From Microbacterium maritypicum (GTDB taxonomy: Bacteria > Actinomycetota > Actinomycetes > Actinomycetales > Microbacteriaceae): a stretch of 64,000 nucleotides of DNA. Under the pieces are notes generated by a model. That model saw nothing but the letters and a program-made list of their open reading frames with translations. It was not told the DNA's origin and did not search any database. The position numbers and the translations under genes are program-made. Below, one piece after another: positions 47,908 to 56,828 of the stretch (positions are counted from its first letter, which is position 1; every line of letters begins with the position of its first letter). The DNA lies in assembly GCF_041529975.1 (NCBI RefSeq), contig NZ_CP168030.1, positions 1,488,001 to 1,552,000 on the forward strand. The letters are read 5' to 3'.

Positions 47908-48705
47908 GTGAGTGACGTACAGGCCCCCGCGCGAGGGCCTCGCGCCTACGCAGCATTCATCGGGATCGGCCTTCTCGCCGGTCTCCTCTCCGGACTCTTC
48001 GGCGTCGGCGGCGGCACGGTCATCGTCCCGCTGCTGGTGCTCCTGCTGCACTTCGACCAGCGCCTCGCGGCCGGAACCTCGCTGGCCGCGATCGTGCCGA
48101 CCGCGAGCGTCGGCGTCATCTCCTACGCCACGACGGGTTCCGTCGCCTGGATCCCCGCGATCATCCTCGCGGCCGGTGCCGTGGTGGGTGCGCAGATCGG
48201 CACGCGCCTGCTGCCCCGCATCTCGCAGACCGCTCTGCGCTGGGGCTTCGTCGGCTTCCTGGTGGTCGTGATCGTCAGCCTCTTCCTGGTGATCCCCTCC
48301 CGCGATGCCGCCTTCGAACTCTCCTGGCTGACCGGCATCGCCCTCGTCGGTGTCGGTGTCGGCACGGGCATCCTCGCCGGGCTCATCGGTGTCGGCGGCG
48401 GCGTGATCGTCGTCCCCGTGCTGATGCTGGCCTTCGGCACGAGCGACCTGGTCGCTAAGGGCACCTCGCTGCTGATGATGATCCCGACCGCGATCTCGGG
48501 CACGGTCGGCAACCTACGCAACCGCAACGTCGACCTCCTCGCCGCCGCGCTCATCGGCGTCTCCGCGTGCACGACCACGGCCCTCGGTGCGTGGTTGGCG
48601 ACGATCGTCGACCCGACGCTGGGCAACATGCTGTTCGCGGCATACCTCGTCGTCATCGCGGTGCAGATGGCGATCAAGGCGGTCCGCGGGCGCAAGCGCG
48701 GCTGA
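47908..48705 (+). CDS. TSUP-family (TauE/SafE-like) membrane transporter
   Basis: Membrane protein of 265 residues with eight predicted helices in two repeats, each with the family glycine motif (GLLSGLFGVGGGTVIVPLLV and GILAGLIGVGGGVIVVPVLM). Members export sulfite, sulfoacetate or organosulfur anions. It starts at GTG 47908, apparently leaderless, so it is not part of tctCBA. A weak hairpin (48722-48729/48741-48748) follows the stop. Confidence 0.88.
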   Translation: MSDVQAPARGPRAYAAFIGIGLLAGLLSGLFGVGGGTVIVPLLVLLLHFDQRLAAGTSLAAIVPTASVGVISYATTGSVAWIPAIILAAGAVVGAQIGTRLLPRISQTALRWGFVGFLVVVIVSLFLVIPSRDAAFELSWLTGIALVGVGVGTGILAGLIGVGGGVIVVPVLMLAFGTSDLVAKGTSLLMMIPTAISGTVGNLRNRNVDLLAAALIGVSACTTTALGAWLATIVDPTLGNMLFAAYLVVIAVQMAIKAVRGRKRG

Positions 48706-48721
48706 GCTCGCGCCGCCGTTC

Positions 48722-48748
48722 CGCCCGGGGAGTTTCCTCGCCCGGGCG
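48722..48748 (+). terminator. Weak terminator-like hairpin after the TSUP gene
   Basis: CGCCCGGG (48722-48729) pairs with CCCGGGCG (48741-48748) across an 11-base loop. There is no T-tract. Confidence 0.4.
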
Positions 48749-48825
48749 TCCGCAGCAGCATGCCCTCGCGTCGTGCCTCCGGTGATGGCCGGAAGAGGCG
48801 ACGCTCGCTTTTTCTGTTCCGCCTC

Positions 48826-48854
48826 TTTACAGCGATGAGCTTGTTCGCTAACGT
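48826..48854 (+). promoter_or_regulatory. Promoter of the fructosamine operon
   Basis: TTTACA (48826-48831) and TAACGT (48849-48854) with a 17-base spacer, about 67 bases before the first gene. Confidence 0.65.
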
Positions 48855-48891
48855 CAGTCATCACATGACGTTATATAACGAGTTATGACGT
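48850..48891. promoter_or_regulatory. Operator-like dyads over the fructosamine promoter
   Basis: AACGTCA (48850-48856) and TGACGTT (48866-48872) are perfect inverted 7-mers 9 bases apart and overlap the -10 box. They are followed by the palindrome CGTTATATAACG (48869-48880) and a second ATGACGT (48885-48891), a direct repeat of the copy at 48865-48871, 20 bases apart. This is suited to repression by the GntR-type regulator at the end of the operon. Confidence 0.55.
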
Positions 48892-48921
48892 CTGAATCGA
48901 AGGTCATCAGAAGGGACCACC

Positions 48922-49926
48922 TTGTCTGCCACCGCACTGTTCGTCGACTCCGCCACGATCGAGAGCCAGCTCGCTGCGGCTCGCCAGGCGATCGCGACCC
49001 GGGAGAACATCTCGCGTGTCGTGCTCACCGCCTGCGGCGGCTCCTACGCCGTCATGCAGCCCATCGAGTACTTCTTCGGCACTACGGCGAAGACGCTCGA
49101 GGCCACCGCCCTCAACGCGGCCGAGTTCACGTCGCGCGCATCCTCCCGGGTCGACGCGGAGACGCTCGTCATCCTCTGCTCGCACTCCGGCACCACACCG
49201 GAGACGGTGCAGGCCGCGAAGCACGCCCGAGAGCGCGGTGCGCTCACCGTCGCATTCACGTTCGACCCGACGTCGCCCCTCGCTGAGGCCGCGGAGTACG
49301 TGGTGGCGTACCAGCACGGCGAGGGCAAGAGCGAGGCCCACGTCGGGCCCGCCCTCATCCTCCGCCTCGTCGCCGGCATCCTCGACGATCGCGAGCAGGC
49401 CGGGCTCGCCACGGCGATCGACGACGCGGTCGCCCAGCTCCCCGCTCTCGTCCCCGCGCTCCGGGAGGCGCACGCGGTCGCTGCGGACGAGTGGGGCTAC
49501 TCCTCGCGGCGCGAGCCGCTCATCTACACGCTCGCGTCCGGCTCGAACTTCGGCACGGCATACTCCTTCGCGATCTGCCTGCTGCAGGAAATGCAGTGGG
49601 TGCATTCGGCCGCGATCCACGCGGGCGAGTACTTCCACGGTCCCTTCGAGATCACGGAGGAGGACGTGCCGTTCATCGCCCTCCTCGGGCTCGATGAGAC
49701 TCGGCCCGTGGAGCAGCGCGCCGTCGACTTCCTCACCTCGCACTCGAAGCGCGTCCTGGTGATCGACGCGCAGGAGTTCGGCCTCGACGCCGTGTCTCCC
49801 GAGGTCCGCGGGATCTTCGCGCACCTCCTCTTCAACGTCGTGCTGCGCGCCTACGCGGACGCTCTGGCCGATCACCGTGGTCACCCCCTCAGCGTGCGCC
49901 GCTACATGTGGCGCATGGAGTACTAG
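48922..49926 (+). CDS. SIS-domain fructosamine deglycase (FrlB-like)
   Basis: A 334-residue sugar isomerase-fold enzyme with two SIS domains. It shows VVLTACGGSYAVMQPIEYFF and CSHSGTTPETVQAAK in the first and HAGEYFHGPFEI in the second. FrlB-type enzymes split fructosamine 6-phosphates into glucose 6-phosphate and the free amine. The neighbouring PfkB kinase, importer and GntR regulator match that role. It starts at TTG 48922, 5 bases after AAGGGA. The exact amine or amino-acid part of the substrate is unknown. Confidence 0.87.
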   Translation: MSATALFVDSATIESQLAAARQAIATRENISRVVLTACGGSYAVMQPIEYFFGTTAKTLEATALNAAEFTSRASSRVDAETLVILCSHSGTTPETVQAAKHARERGALTVAFTFDPTSPLAEAAEYVVAYQHGEGKSEAHVGPALILRLVAGILDDREQAGLATAIDDAVAQLPALVPALREAHAVAADEWGYSSRREPLIYTLASGSNFGTAYSFAICLLQEMQWVHSAAIHAGEYFHGPFEITEEDVPFIALLGLDETRPVEQRAVDFLTSHSKRVLVIDAQEFGLDAVSPEVRGIFAHLLFNVVLRAYADALADHRGHPLSVRRYMWRMEY

Positions 49927-49945
49927 GAACGAAAGGATCGCAACG

Positions 49946-51229
49946 ATGCGAAAGTCAACCCGAATCGCTGTGGCGGCTGCGGCCGTCGCGGCCCTCGCCC
50001 TCCCGTTGTCCGCCTGCGCAGGCGGAGACGGCGCCGCGACGGACGGAGAGGTGGAGATCAGCTTCTTCCACCGCTGGCCGAACGAACCGAAGAACACGTA
50101 CTACAGCGACATCGTCGCGGAGTTCGAGAAGGAGAACCCCGACGTCAAGGTCAAGGTGGAAAGCGTCCTCAACGACGCCTACAAGGACAAGGTGAAGGTG
50201 GTCGCCGGCTCGGCCAACGCGCCCGACGTCCTGTTCACGTGGAGCGGCTCGTTCGTCGACGAGCTGGTGTCGAACGACGCCCTGCTCGACCTCGGGCCGT
50301 GGCTCGAGAAGGACACCGAGTTCCGGGACAGCTTCTATCCGAGTCAGCTGGCCGCGTTCACGGTCGACGGCGCTCCGTACGGGCTCCCGGTGGGCATGCA
50401 GTCGAAGCTCTTCTTCTACAACAAGGAGGTGTTCGAGGAGCTGGGGCTGGAGGTGCCGACCACCTGGGACGAATTCATCGACGTCCTGGAGGCGATCAAG
50501 GACGCCGGTCTGACCCCGATCGAGTACGGCGCGCAGGAGCAGTGGACCATCGCCCACTACGTCGGCACGCTCAACCAGCGCGTCGTGGATCCCGAGGTGT
50601 TTGCCGCGGACCAGGACCCGGCGACGGGGGAGTTCACCGACGAGGGGTACGTCGAAGCGCTGGAGCGATTCCAGGAGCTGGCCACGTACATGAACGACGA
50701 CCTCGCGGCCGTCGGGCATGAGGTCGCGAGGAACGCATGGATCGCGGGCGATGCGCCGATCATGTACATGCAGAGTGCCGAGGTCGGGTACTTCGGAGAC
50801 GCCCAGTTCGAATACGGGACGTTCAACTTCCCGGAGGTCGAAGGCGGCAAGGGGGATCCGAACGAACTCACGGGCGCGCCCGAGGGCTTCGCGATCTCGA
50901 AGACCACGAAGCATCCGGAGGAGGCGGAGCGCTTCCTGGAGTTCCTGCTCAGCAAGGAGAGCGGCACCGCGTACGCGGAGCAGGCCGGAGAACTGAGCGC
51001 GGTCGTCGGCGCGGTGGAGGATGCCGACGTGCCGGAGATCACCAAGGAGCTGGCGCAGGGGATCGTCGACGCTTCGGCGATGACGACCTGGCTCGACAAC
51101 GCCTACGATCCGCAGATCGTCCAGGCGTACCTGGCCGAGACCCAGCTGATGCTCAGCGGTCAGCAGACGCCGGAGGGCGTCATGGCCGCCGTGCAGGAAG
51201 CAGCGAAGCGCGTGCGCGACGCATCCTGA
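49946..51229 (+). CDS. Sugar-type ABC transporter substrate-binding lipoprotein
   Basis: Family 1 solute-binding protein, 427 residues. Signal peptide with lipobox LPLSAC and Cys24, then EISFFHRWPNEPKNTYYSDI at the mature N-terminus and the ligand-binding fold (PDVLFTWSGSFVDEL, PYGLPVGMQSKLFFYNKEVF). ATG 49946 follows GAAAGGATC. It lies between the deglycase and two permeases, so the probable cargo is a fructosamine-type conjugate. Confidence 0.93.
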   Translation: MRKSTRIAVAAAAVAALALPLSACAGGDGAATDGEVEISFFHRWPNEPKNTYYSDIVAEFEKENPDVKVKVESVLNDAYKDKVKVVAGSANAPDVLFTWSGSFVDELVSNDALLDLGPWLEKDTEFRDSFYPSQLAAFTVDGAPYGLPVGMQSKLFFYNKEVFEELGLEVPTTWDEFIDVLEAIKDAGLTPIEYGAQEQWTIAHYVGTLNQRVVDPEVFAADQDPATGEFTDEGYVEALERFQELATYMNDDLAAVGHEVARNAWIAGDAPIMYMQSAEVGYFGDAQFEYGTFNFPEVEGGKGDPNELTGAPEGFAISKTTKHPEEAERFLEFLLSKESGTAYAEQAGELSAVVGAVEDADVPEITKELAQGIVDASAMTTWLDNAYDPQIVQAYLAETQLMLSGQQTPEGVMAAVQEAAKRVRDAS

Positions 51230-51294
51230 TCCACTCCTGGGGCCGTCGGCGCGAGCCGTCGGCGGCCCCACTCACCTATGGAAGAGATCCCGTG

Positions 51295-52176
51295 ATGAGA
51301 ACACGCTCACGAGCATGGTCGAACCTGCTCTACGTGCTCCCCGCGATCATCCTCATCGGGGTGTTCGTGTACTACCCGCTGTTCGCGAATGCGGCGTTCG
51401 GCTTCTTCTCGTTCAGCGCCGGTGCGGGCGAGATGCGATTCGTCGGCTGGGACAATTTCGTCCGGCTCTTCAGCGACCCCGTCATCGCCACCGCGCTCGG
51501 CAACAACCTGCTCTACGCCGTCGTCTCCATCGTGTGCCAGGTGGGCGGCAGCCTCGTGATCGCCGCGTGGCTGACCCGGTTGCTCGGCAGGCGCATGGGC
51601 GCCTTCCTGCGCAGCCTGTACTTCCTCCCCGCGGTCATCTCCATGACCGTCATCGCGCTCCTCTTCACGTTCGTCTACAACGCGCGCGGCGGGCTCCTGA
51701 ACTCGCTGCTGGAGCTGGTCGGACTGGGGGATCTGCAGACCGCCTGGCTGGCAGACGTCGACACCGCGATGGGGGCCGTGATCGGTGTCTCGCAGTGGCA
51801 GAGCATCGGCTACATCTGCATGCTCTACGTCGTCGCACTCCAGCAGATCCCCGAGGAGTACTACGAAGCCGCCGCGTTGGATGGCGCGGGGCGCATCCGT
51901 CAGTTCTTCAGCATCACCGTCCCGCAGGCGAAGGAGATGATCTTCGTCGCGATGATCCTCACGGTCTCCGGGGCGTTCACCGTCTTCAACGAGCCCTACA
52001 TCCTGACCAAGGGCGGTCCGGGCAACACGACACAGGTCCTGGCGACGTACATGTACAACCAGGGCTTCTTCCAGAACCAGATGGGCTACGCCTCGGCGAT
52101 CGCGAGCCTGATCTTCGTGATCACCCTCGTGCTCTCCGTGGTGCAGATGCTGTCGTTCCGAAGTGGGAAGGACTGA
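51295..52176 (+). CDS. Sugar ABC transporter permease (MalF-like)
   Basis: Six-helix permease, 293 residues, with the EAA loop IPEEYYEAAALDGAGRIRQF and FNEPYILTKGGPGNTTQVLA near the C-terminus. It starts at ATG 51295 (GTG 51292 also in frame), with GGAAGAG upstream. It ends 1 base before the next permease. Confidence 0.94.
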   Translation: MRTRSRAWSNLLYVLPAIILIGVFVYYPLFANAAFGFFSFSAGAGEMRFVGWDNFVRLFSDPVIATALGNNLLYAVVSIVCQVGGSLVIAAWLTRLLGRRMGAFLRSLYFLPAVISMTVIALLFTFVYNARGGLLNSLLELVGLGDLQTAWLADVDTAMGAVIGVSQWQSIGYICMLYVVALQQIPEEYYEAAALDGAGRIRQFFSITVPQAKEMIFVAMILTVSGAFTVFNEPYILTKGGPGNTTQVLATYMYNQGFFQNQMGYASAIASLIFVITLVLSVVQMLSFRSGKD

Positions 52177-52177
52177 G

Positions 52178-53020
52178 ATGAGCAGCACCGGCATGCGTCC
52201 GATGGAGCGGCTCCGCCGTCTCCCCGTCCATGTGATCCTCGCGATCTACGCCGTCGTGATCGCCTACCCCCTCATCTGGATGGTGATCTCCTCGTTCAAG
52301 TCGTCCTCCGAGATCTTCACCGACCCGTGGGGGCTGCCGTCCGTCTGGCTCGTCCAGAACTATGCGGCGGCGTGGGACCGGGGCATCTCCGACTACTTCC
52401 TCAACTCGGTCATCGTGACGATCGTCTCGACGCTCGCCACCGTCGCGATCGCGGCCCTCTGCGCCTACGGCATGGTCCGGCTGGGAAGCCGGGCGGCGAA
52501 CGTCATGCTCGTCATCGCGATGGGCGGGCTCGTGGTCGCGCCGCAGGTGAGCCTGATCCCGCTGTACCGGCTGCTCGATGCGATGGGGCTGCTCAACACG
52601 CCGTGGGCGATGATCCTCCCGTATGTCGCCTTCCGCCTCCCCATGGCGATCCTCCTGATCCGCTCGGTGTTCCTCGGGATCCCTCGGGAGCTGGAGGACG
52701 CGGCCACGATCGACGGATGCCGTTCCCTCGGTGTCTTCCGGCACGTGTACCTGCCTCTGAGCGCCTCGGTGCTGACCACGACCGCCGTGCTCACGGGGTA
52801 CTTCGCCTGGAACGAGTTCCTGTTCGCGATCGTGTACATCGACACCGACTCGCTGCGGACGATCCCGGCGGGACTCATGTCCTTCCGGGACTCGCTGTCG
52901 ACGGAGTGGGGTGTTCTGCTGGCAGGATTGACGATCGCCGCGCTGCCCATCGTCGTGGTCTTCATCGCCCTGCAGCGGTATTTCGTCGCGGGCGTCGCCG
53001 CCGGGAGTGTGAAGGGATGA
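52178..53020 (+). CDS. Sugar ABC transporter permease (MalG-like)
   Basis: Second permease, 280 residues, with the EAA loop IPRELEDAATIDGCRSLGVF and the terminal FVAGVAAGSVKG. ATG 52178 has GGAAGGA upstream. No ATPase gene is in the operon, so a shared MsiK-like ATPase is likely. It overlaps the kinase gene by 4 bases. Confidence 0.94.
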   Translation: MSSTGMRPMERLRRLPVHVILAIYAVVIAYPLIWMVISSFKSSSEIFTDPWGLPSVWLVQNYAAAWDRGISDYFLNSVIVTIVSTLATVAIAALCAYGMVRLGSRAANVMLVIAMGGLVVAPQVSLIPLYRLLDAMGLLNTPWAMILPYVAFRLPMAILLIRSVFLGIPRELEDAATIDGCRSLGVFRHVYLPLSASVLTTTAVLTGYFAWNEFLFAIVYIDTDSLRTIPAGLMSFRDSLSTEWGVLLAGLTIAALPIVVVFIALQRYFVAGVAAGSVKG

Positions 53021-53934
53021 GCATGGACACTGCGGATGAGCTCCGCGAGGTGCTCGCACGAGTCGAGCCGCCGTCGCTGGTGGGGGTCGGGGACAACGTG
53101 CTCGACTGCTATCTGCACGAGGACCTCGCGTATCCGGGCGGCAACGCCCTCAACGTCGCCGCGTACAGCCGGCTGTTCTTCGGCGGCGAGGCCGGATTCG
53201 TCGGGATCATGGGGGATGACCGGTTCGCCGACCACATCCGCCACGTGCTCGACGAGATCGCCGTGGACCGGAGGCGCGTCCGCGACGTGCACGGTGCGAA
53301 CGGAATGGCGTTCGTGGCGCTCGACGACGACGGCGACCGACGGTTCGTCGCATCCAACCGCGGTGGCGTGCAGTCGGAACTCCGCCTGCGGCTGACCGAG
53401 ACCGACCACGACTACCTCGCGGGGTTCGCGCGGGTGCACACCTCGGTGTACTCGTCGATCGAGCCGGAGCTGCCGGCGATCGCCGCGCGTGGCATCCGGG
53501 TCTCGTACGACTACTCCGACGACGCGCCGCGCGAGATCATCCAGGAGACCGCGAGGCACGTCGATGTCGGCTTCTTCTCAGGAGGAGCGCTGTCGGAGGC
53601 CGAGGTCGAGGACCTCGGGCGGTTCGCCGTCGACTGCGGTCTCGGCTCGGCGGTGATCACTCTCGGCGCACGGGGTTCGTGGGCGTTCGACGCGGTGTCC
53701 GCCCGCCGCTCCGGCATCCGCCCGGTCGACGCGGTCGATGCGCTCGGTGCCGGGGACTCGTTCATCACCGGGTTCCTCGCCGCACGGGCAGCGGGCGCGG
53801 ACCTCGCCGAGAGCCTCGACGTCGCAGCCACCAGCGGGGCACTCGCCTGCACGTTGCGAGGAGCGTTCGGATACCCTGTGCATGCGGGGGACGATGCTCG
53901 AGCACAGATGCTTCGACGGTATCCGTCGCCATAG
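53017..53934 (+). CDS. PfkB-family carbohydrate kinase (FrlD-like)
   Basis: Ribokinase-family kinase, 305 residues, with the substrate-binding GGNALN at 41-46 and the anion-hole/catalytic motif GAGDS at 244-248 (Asp247). In fructosamine operons the kinase phosphorylates the imported Amadori compound on its 6-hydroxyl, making the deglycase substrate. ATG 53017 overlaps the permease stop; ATG 53023 is an alternative. Confidence 0.87.
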   Translation: MSMDTADELREVLARVEPPSLVGVGDNVLDCYLHEDLAYPGGNALNVAAYSRLFFGGEAGFVGIMGDDRFADHIRHVLDEIAVDRRRVRDVHGANGMAFVALDDDGDRRFVASNRGGVQSELRLRLTETDHDYLAGFARVHTSVYSSIEPELPAIAARGIRVSYDYSDDAPREIIQETARHVDVGFFSGGALSEAEVEDLGRFAVDCGLGSAVITLGARGSWAFDAVSARRSGIRPVDAVDALGAGDSFITGFLAARAAGADLAESLDVAATSGALACTLRGAFGYPVHAGDDARAQMLRRYPSP

Positions 53935-53950
53935 CGAGGAGGGTTTCGAC

Positions 53951-54724
53951 GTGACACAGCTGGCGTCCGCCGTCGGATCCACGCCGCTCCATGAGCAGGT
54001 GCGCAGCCTGCTCATGCGTGAGATCGACGCGGGCACGTACGCCGAAGGCGAGCGGCTTCCCTCGGAGCCCGAACTGTGCGAACGGTTCGGCGTCAGCCGG
54101 ATCACCGTGCGGCGTGCGGTCGCCGACCTCGAAGGTCTGGGGCTCGTGCACCGACAGCAGGGGAGAGGCACGTTCGTCGCCCCGCGCCGGGAGGTCGTCG
54201 GTACCATGACCGTCGGTGGCTTCGCCGACAAGGTGGTCGGCGACGGAGTGAAGTCCCGGCGGATCATGCGCGCCGAGATCATCCCCGCGGAGGAGAAGCA
54301 CGCCCGTCGGCTCGGCGTTCCCGTCGGCGACCCGGTGTTCCATCTGGTCCGTGTCTTCGCCCTCGACAGCACACCGCTGTCCATCGACGACAGCCGCTAC
54401 TCGCTCACGCGGTTCCCCGACTTCGACTCCCACATCGATCACGACACCTCCACCTATCAGGTGCTCCGCGACGTCTACGGGGTCGAGTTCTCGGAGATGT
54501 ACCGCGAGATCGACGTCGGATTCACGAATGAGCAGACCGCGCGGTGGCTCGGTCGGCCCGAGCGCGACCCGCTGATCGTCATCCGAAAGCGGGCGCTCGA
54601 CACGCACGGAGAGATCGTGCACACCTCTCGCGTGAAGGTCGTGCCGAGCCGGGTGACCTTGAACATGGTGGCCAGGTCCACCGACGGAACCGCCACCACC
54701 GCGTCGGTCGCCGGCGATTCCTGA
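53951..54724 (+). CDS. GntR-family regulator with UTRA domain
   Basis: A 257-residue HutC-type regulator. The winged helix (PLHEQVRSLLMREIDAGTYA, LPSEPELCERFGVSRITVRR) is followed by a UTRA effector domain from about residue 90. It starts at GTG 53951, 7 bases after AGGAGG; the frame is open upstream only as shadow of the kinase. As the last gene of the fructosamine operon it is the likely repressor acting on the dyads near 48850, relieved by a phosphorylated sugar-amine. Confidence 0.9.
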   Translation: MTQLASAVGSTPLHEQVRSLLMREIDAGTYAEGERLPSEPELCERFGVSRITVRRAVADLEGLGLVHRQQGRGTFVAPRREVVGTMTVGGFADKVVGDGVKSRRIMRAEIIPAEEKHARRLGVPVGDPVFHLVRVFALDSTPLSIDDSRYSLTRFPDFDSHIDHDTSTYQVLRDVYGVEFSEMYREIDVGFTNEQTARWLGRPERDPLIVIRKRALDTHGEIVHTSRVKVVPSRVTLNMVARSTDGTATTASVAGDS

Positions 54725-54757
54725 ACAGGCCGAGCGAGACGCGCAGCCGGGCCTCGG

Positions 54758-54763
54758 TAGGAT
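54758..54763 (+). promoter_or_regulatory. -10 element of a leaderless promoter
   Basis: TAGGAT exactly 6 bases before the GTG at 54770 of hadA, no ribosome-binding site between. Confidence 0.5.
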
Positions 54764-54769
54764 CGAGGG

Positions 54770-55237
54770 GTGGCAGTGAACCAAGAACTGGTCGGCCGGG
54801 AGTTCCCGCCGACGGCCCCCTACCTCGTCGGCCGCGAGAAGGTGCGCGAGTTCGCGCGCGCCGTCTTCGCCGATGCTCCGCAGCACACCGACGTCGAAGC
54901 GGCCCGCGCGGCCGGCTTCTCCGACGTCGTGGCGCCGCCGACCTTCGCGATGGTCATCCAGGACCTCACGCTCCAGCAGCTGCTGGCGCAGGAGGACTCC
55001 GGCATCGTGCTCGCCCGCACGATCCACGCCGAGCAGCGCTTCACCTACACGCGACCGATCGTGGCGGGCGATGAGCTCACCGCGCAGCTGCGCGTCACCG
55101 GCATCCGGATGATGGGCGGCAACGCCATGATCACCAGCGAGGCCGCGATCACCGACGCCGCGGGCGACCATGTCGTCACGGCGACGAGCGTGCTGCTGGT
55201 GGGCGCCGAGAGCACGGACGAAGGGAAGGCCGCCTGA
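54770..55237 (+). CDS. MaoC-family dehydratase subunit, HadA-like
   Basis: Hot-dog-fold protein of 155 residues (MAVNQELVGREFPPTAPYLV), matching the N-terminal FAS1-type dehydratase domain of actinobacterial HadA. It forms the substrate-binding half of a (3R)-hydroxyacyl-ACP dehydratase with the next gene. It starts at GTG 54770, apparently leaderless. The TGATG overlap with hadB couples their translation. The hadAB-murB order is common in actinobacteria. Confidence 0.9.
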   Translation: MAVNQELVGREFPPTAPYLVGREKVREFARAVFADAPQHTDVEAARAAGFSDVVAPPTFAMVIQDLTLQQLLAQEDSGIVLARTIHAEQRFTYTRPIVAGDELTAQLRVTGIRMMGGNAMITSEAAITDAAGDHVVTATSVLLVGAESTDEGKAA

Positions 55238-55635
55238 TGGGCTACACCGTCGGAGACGTGGTCGCCGAGCGCACCGTGCATCTCACCCGCGAGTCGCTCG
55301 TGCGCTACGCGGGAGCGTCCGGAGACTTCAACCCCATCCACTACCGTGACGATGTCGCCGCATCCGTCGGGCTTCCCGGCGTGCTCGCGCACGGCATGCT
55401 GACGATGGGCATCGCCTCGTCGGTGGTCGTCGCCGCCCTCGACCCGGCCGCGAAGATCCTCGACTACGGGGTGCGCTTCACCAAGCCGGTCGTCGTCGAC
55501 CCGGTCGATGGTGCCGACATCACCGTCGTCGCCACGGTCGGCGCGGTCGATGAAGAGGTCGCGCGCATCGACCTCAAGGTCACGTTCGGCGAGACCACGG
55601 TGCTCGTCAAGGCGCAGCTGCGCGTCGCCGTCTGA
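55237..55635 (+). CDS. MaoC-family dehydratase subunit, HadB-like
   Basis: Catalytic hot-dog subunit, 132 residues. The hydratase motif with catalytic Asp and His is in YAGASGDFNPIHYRDD, followed by GVLAHGMLTMGI. It pairs with HadA in fatty-acid elongation. Thirteen bases separate it from murB. Confidence 0.92.
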   Translation: MGYTVGDVVAERTVHLTRESLVRYAGASGDFNPIHYRDDVAASVGLPGVLAHGMLTMGIASSVVVAALDPAAKILDYGVRFTKPVVVDPVDGADITVVATVGAVDEEVARIDLKVTFGETTVLVKAQLRVAV

Positions 55636-55648
55636 TGAGGACGCTCTG

Positions 55649-56782
55649 ATGCGGGAGCTCGAGCCGGTCCGCCTGGCCGAGCTGACCACGCTGCGCACGG
55701 GCGCCGCGCCCGAGCGGATGCAGGAGGCGACGACGACCGCCGGTCTGATCGAGGCACTGCGCGACACCTGGGCCCGCGGTGACGAGTGGTTCGTCCTCGG
55801 TGGCGGTTCCAACCTCTTCGTCGGCGACGAGCCCTTCGAGGGCACCGTCATCCGCGTGCGCACCGAGGGGATCGAAGAGATTCCTTCGCCGCACCCGGGT
55901 CGCATCCGTCTGCGCGCGCAGGCCGGGCACTCCTGGGACGACCTGGTCGCCTATGCGGTCGCGCACGGCTACGCCGGCCTCGAGGCCATGAGCGGGATCC
56001 CCGGCACGGTCGGCGCGTCCCCCGTGCAGAACATCGGCGCATACGGACAGGAGATCCAGGAGACGCTGGTCGAGGTCGAGTTGATCGACGAGTCGACCGG
56101 CGTGGTCTCGACCGTTCCCGCGGCCGAGCTCGGATTGGGTTTCCGCACCTCCGTCCTCAAGCACCACCACGGCAGCGTGCCGCTGCGACGTGCCGTGATC
56201 CTCTCCGTCACCGTCGACCTGGCGATCGCCGGTGAGCGCGTGGTGCGCGGCGAGCAGCTGCGTCGGGCGCTCGGGCTGACCGATGAGACACCGGTTCCGC
56301 TGAGCTGGGTGCGCGAGCGCATCCTCTCGACCCGCGCGTCGAAGGGCATGCTGCTCGACGACGCCGACCCCGACACCCACGGCGTCGGCTCGTTCTTCCA
56401 GAACGCGATCGTGACGGCCGCGGTGGCAGGCGCACTGCCGCCGGAGTGCCCGCGCTGGCCGGTGGCGCCCGATCTGGATGCCGTGACCGTGATCCCGCTC
56501 GCTTCCTACGACGGGCAGGTGCCGCTGTCGAAGCCGACGACCGTCTCCGACGTGAAGGTCAGCGCAGCCTGGCTGATCGAGCAGGCGGGCATCCGCAAGG
56601 GGTTCAAGCTTCCGCGCTCGCGCGCTTCGGTCTCGACCAAGCATGCGCTGGCGCTCACGAACCGCGGCGGCGCGACCGCGGGCGAGGTCGCCGAGCTCGC
56701 GCGGTTCATCCAGAGCCGGGTCCACGCCGAGTTCGGTCTCGTGCTGCAGCCGGAGCCGGTGCTGGTCGGCGTCGACCTGTAG
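55649..56782 (+). CDS. murB: UDP-N-acetylenolpyruvoylglucosamine reductase
   Basis: Cytoplasmic FAD enzyme making UDP-MurNAc for peptidoglycan, 377 residues. FAD motif LGGGSNLFVGDE, IPGTVGASPVQNIGAYGQEI, catalytic Ser in GVGSFFQNAIV and Glu in VLQPEPVLVG. It is the long MurB form typical of E. coli and actinobacteria (type I). ATG 55649 has GAGGACG upstream. Confidence 0.95.
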   Translation: MRELEPVRLAELTTLRTGAAPERMQEATTTAGLIEALRDTWARGDEWFVLGGGSNLFVGDEPFEGTVIRVRTEGIEEIPSPHPGRIRLRAQAGHSWDDLVAYAVAHGYAGLEAMSGIPGTVGASPVQNIGAYGQEIQETLVEVELIDESTGVVSTVPAAELGLGFRTSVLKHHHGSVPLRRAVILSVTVDLAIAGERVVRGEQLRRALGLTDETPVPLSWVRERILSTRASKGMLLDDADPDTHGVGSFFQNAIVTAAVAGALPPECPRWPVAPDLDAVTVIPLASYDGQVPLSKPTTVSDVKVSAAWLIEQAGIRKGFKLPRSRASVSTKHALALTNRGGATAGEVAELARFIQSRVHAEFGLVLQPEPVLVGVDL

Positions 56783-56816
56783 GGCGATCGTCCTGTGGGG
56801 CGTCGTCGGTCGCGGC

Positions 56817-56822
56817 TACACT
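56817..56822 (+). promoter_or_regulatory. -10 element of a leaderless promoter
   Basis: TACACT exactly 6 bases before the ATG at 56829, no ribosome-binding site between. Confidence 0.5.
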
Positions 56823-56828
56823 CGCGGC

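Noticed and set aside
46042..48051. 669-codon minus-strand open frame opposite tctA
   Set aside because: Composition (runs of Gln, Asp, Arg, His) is typical of antisense GC-rich shadow; tctA on the plus strand is unmistakable.
53738..53950. Longer GntR regulator starting inside the kinase gene
   Set aside because: The extension is shadow sequence of the kinase; GTG 53951 has an ideal AGGAGG 7 bases upstream and fits the family start.
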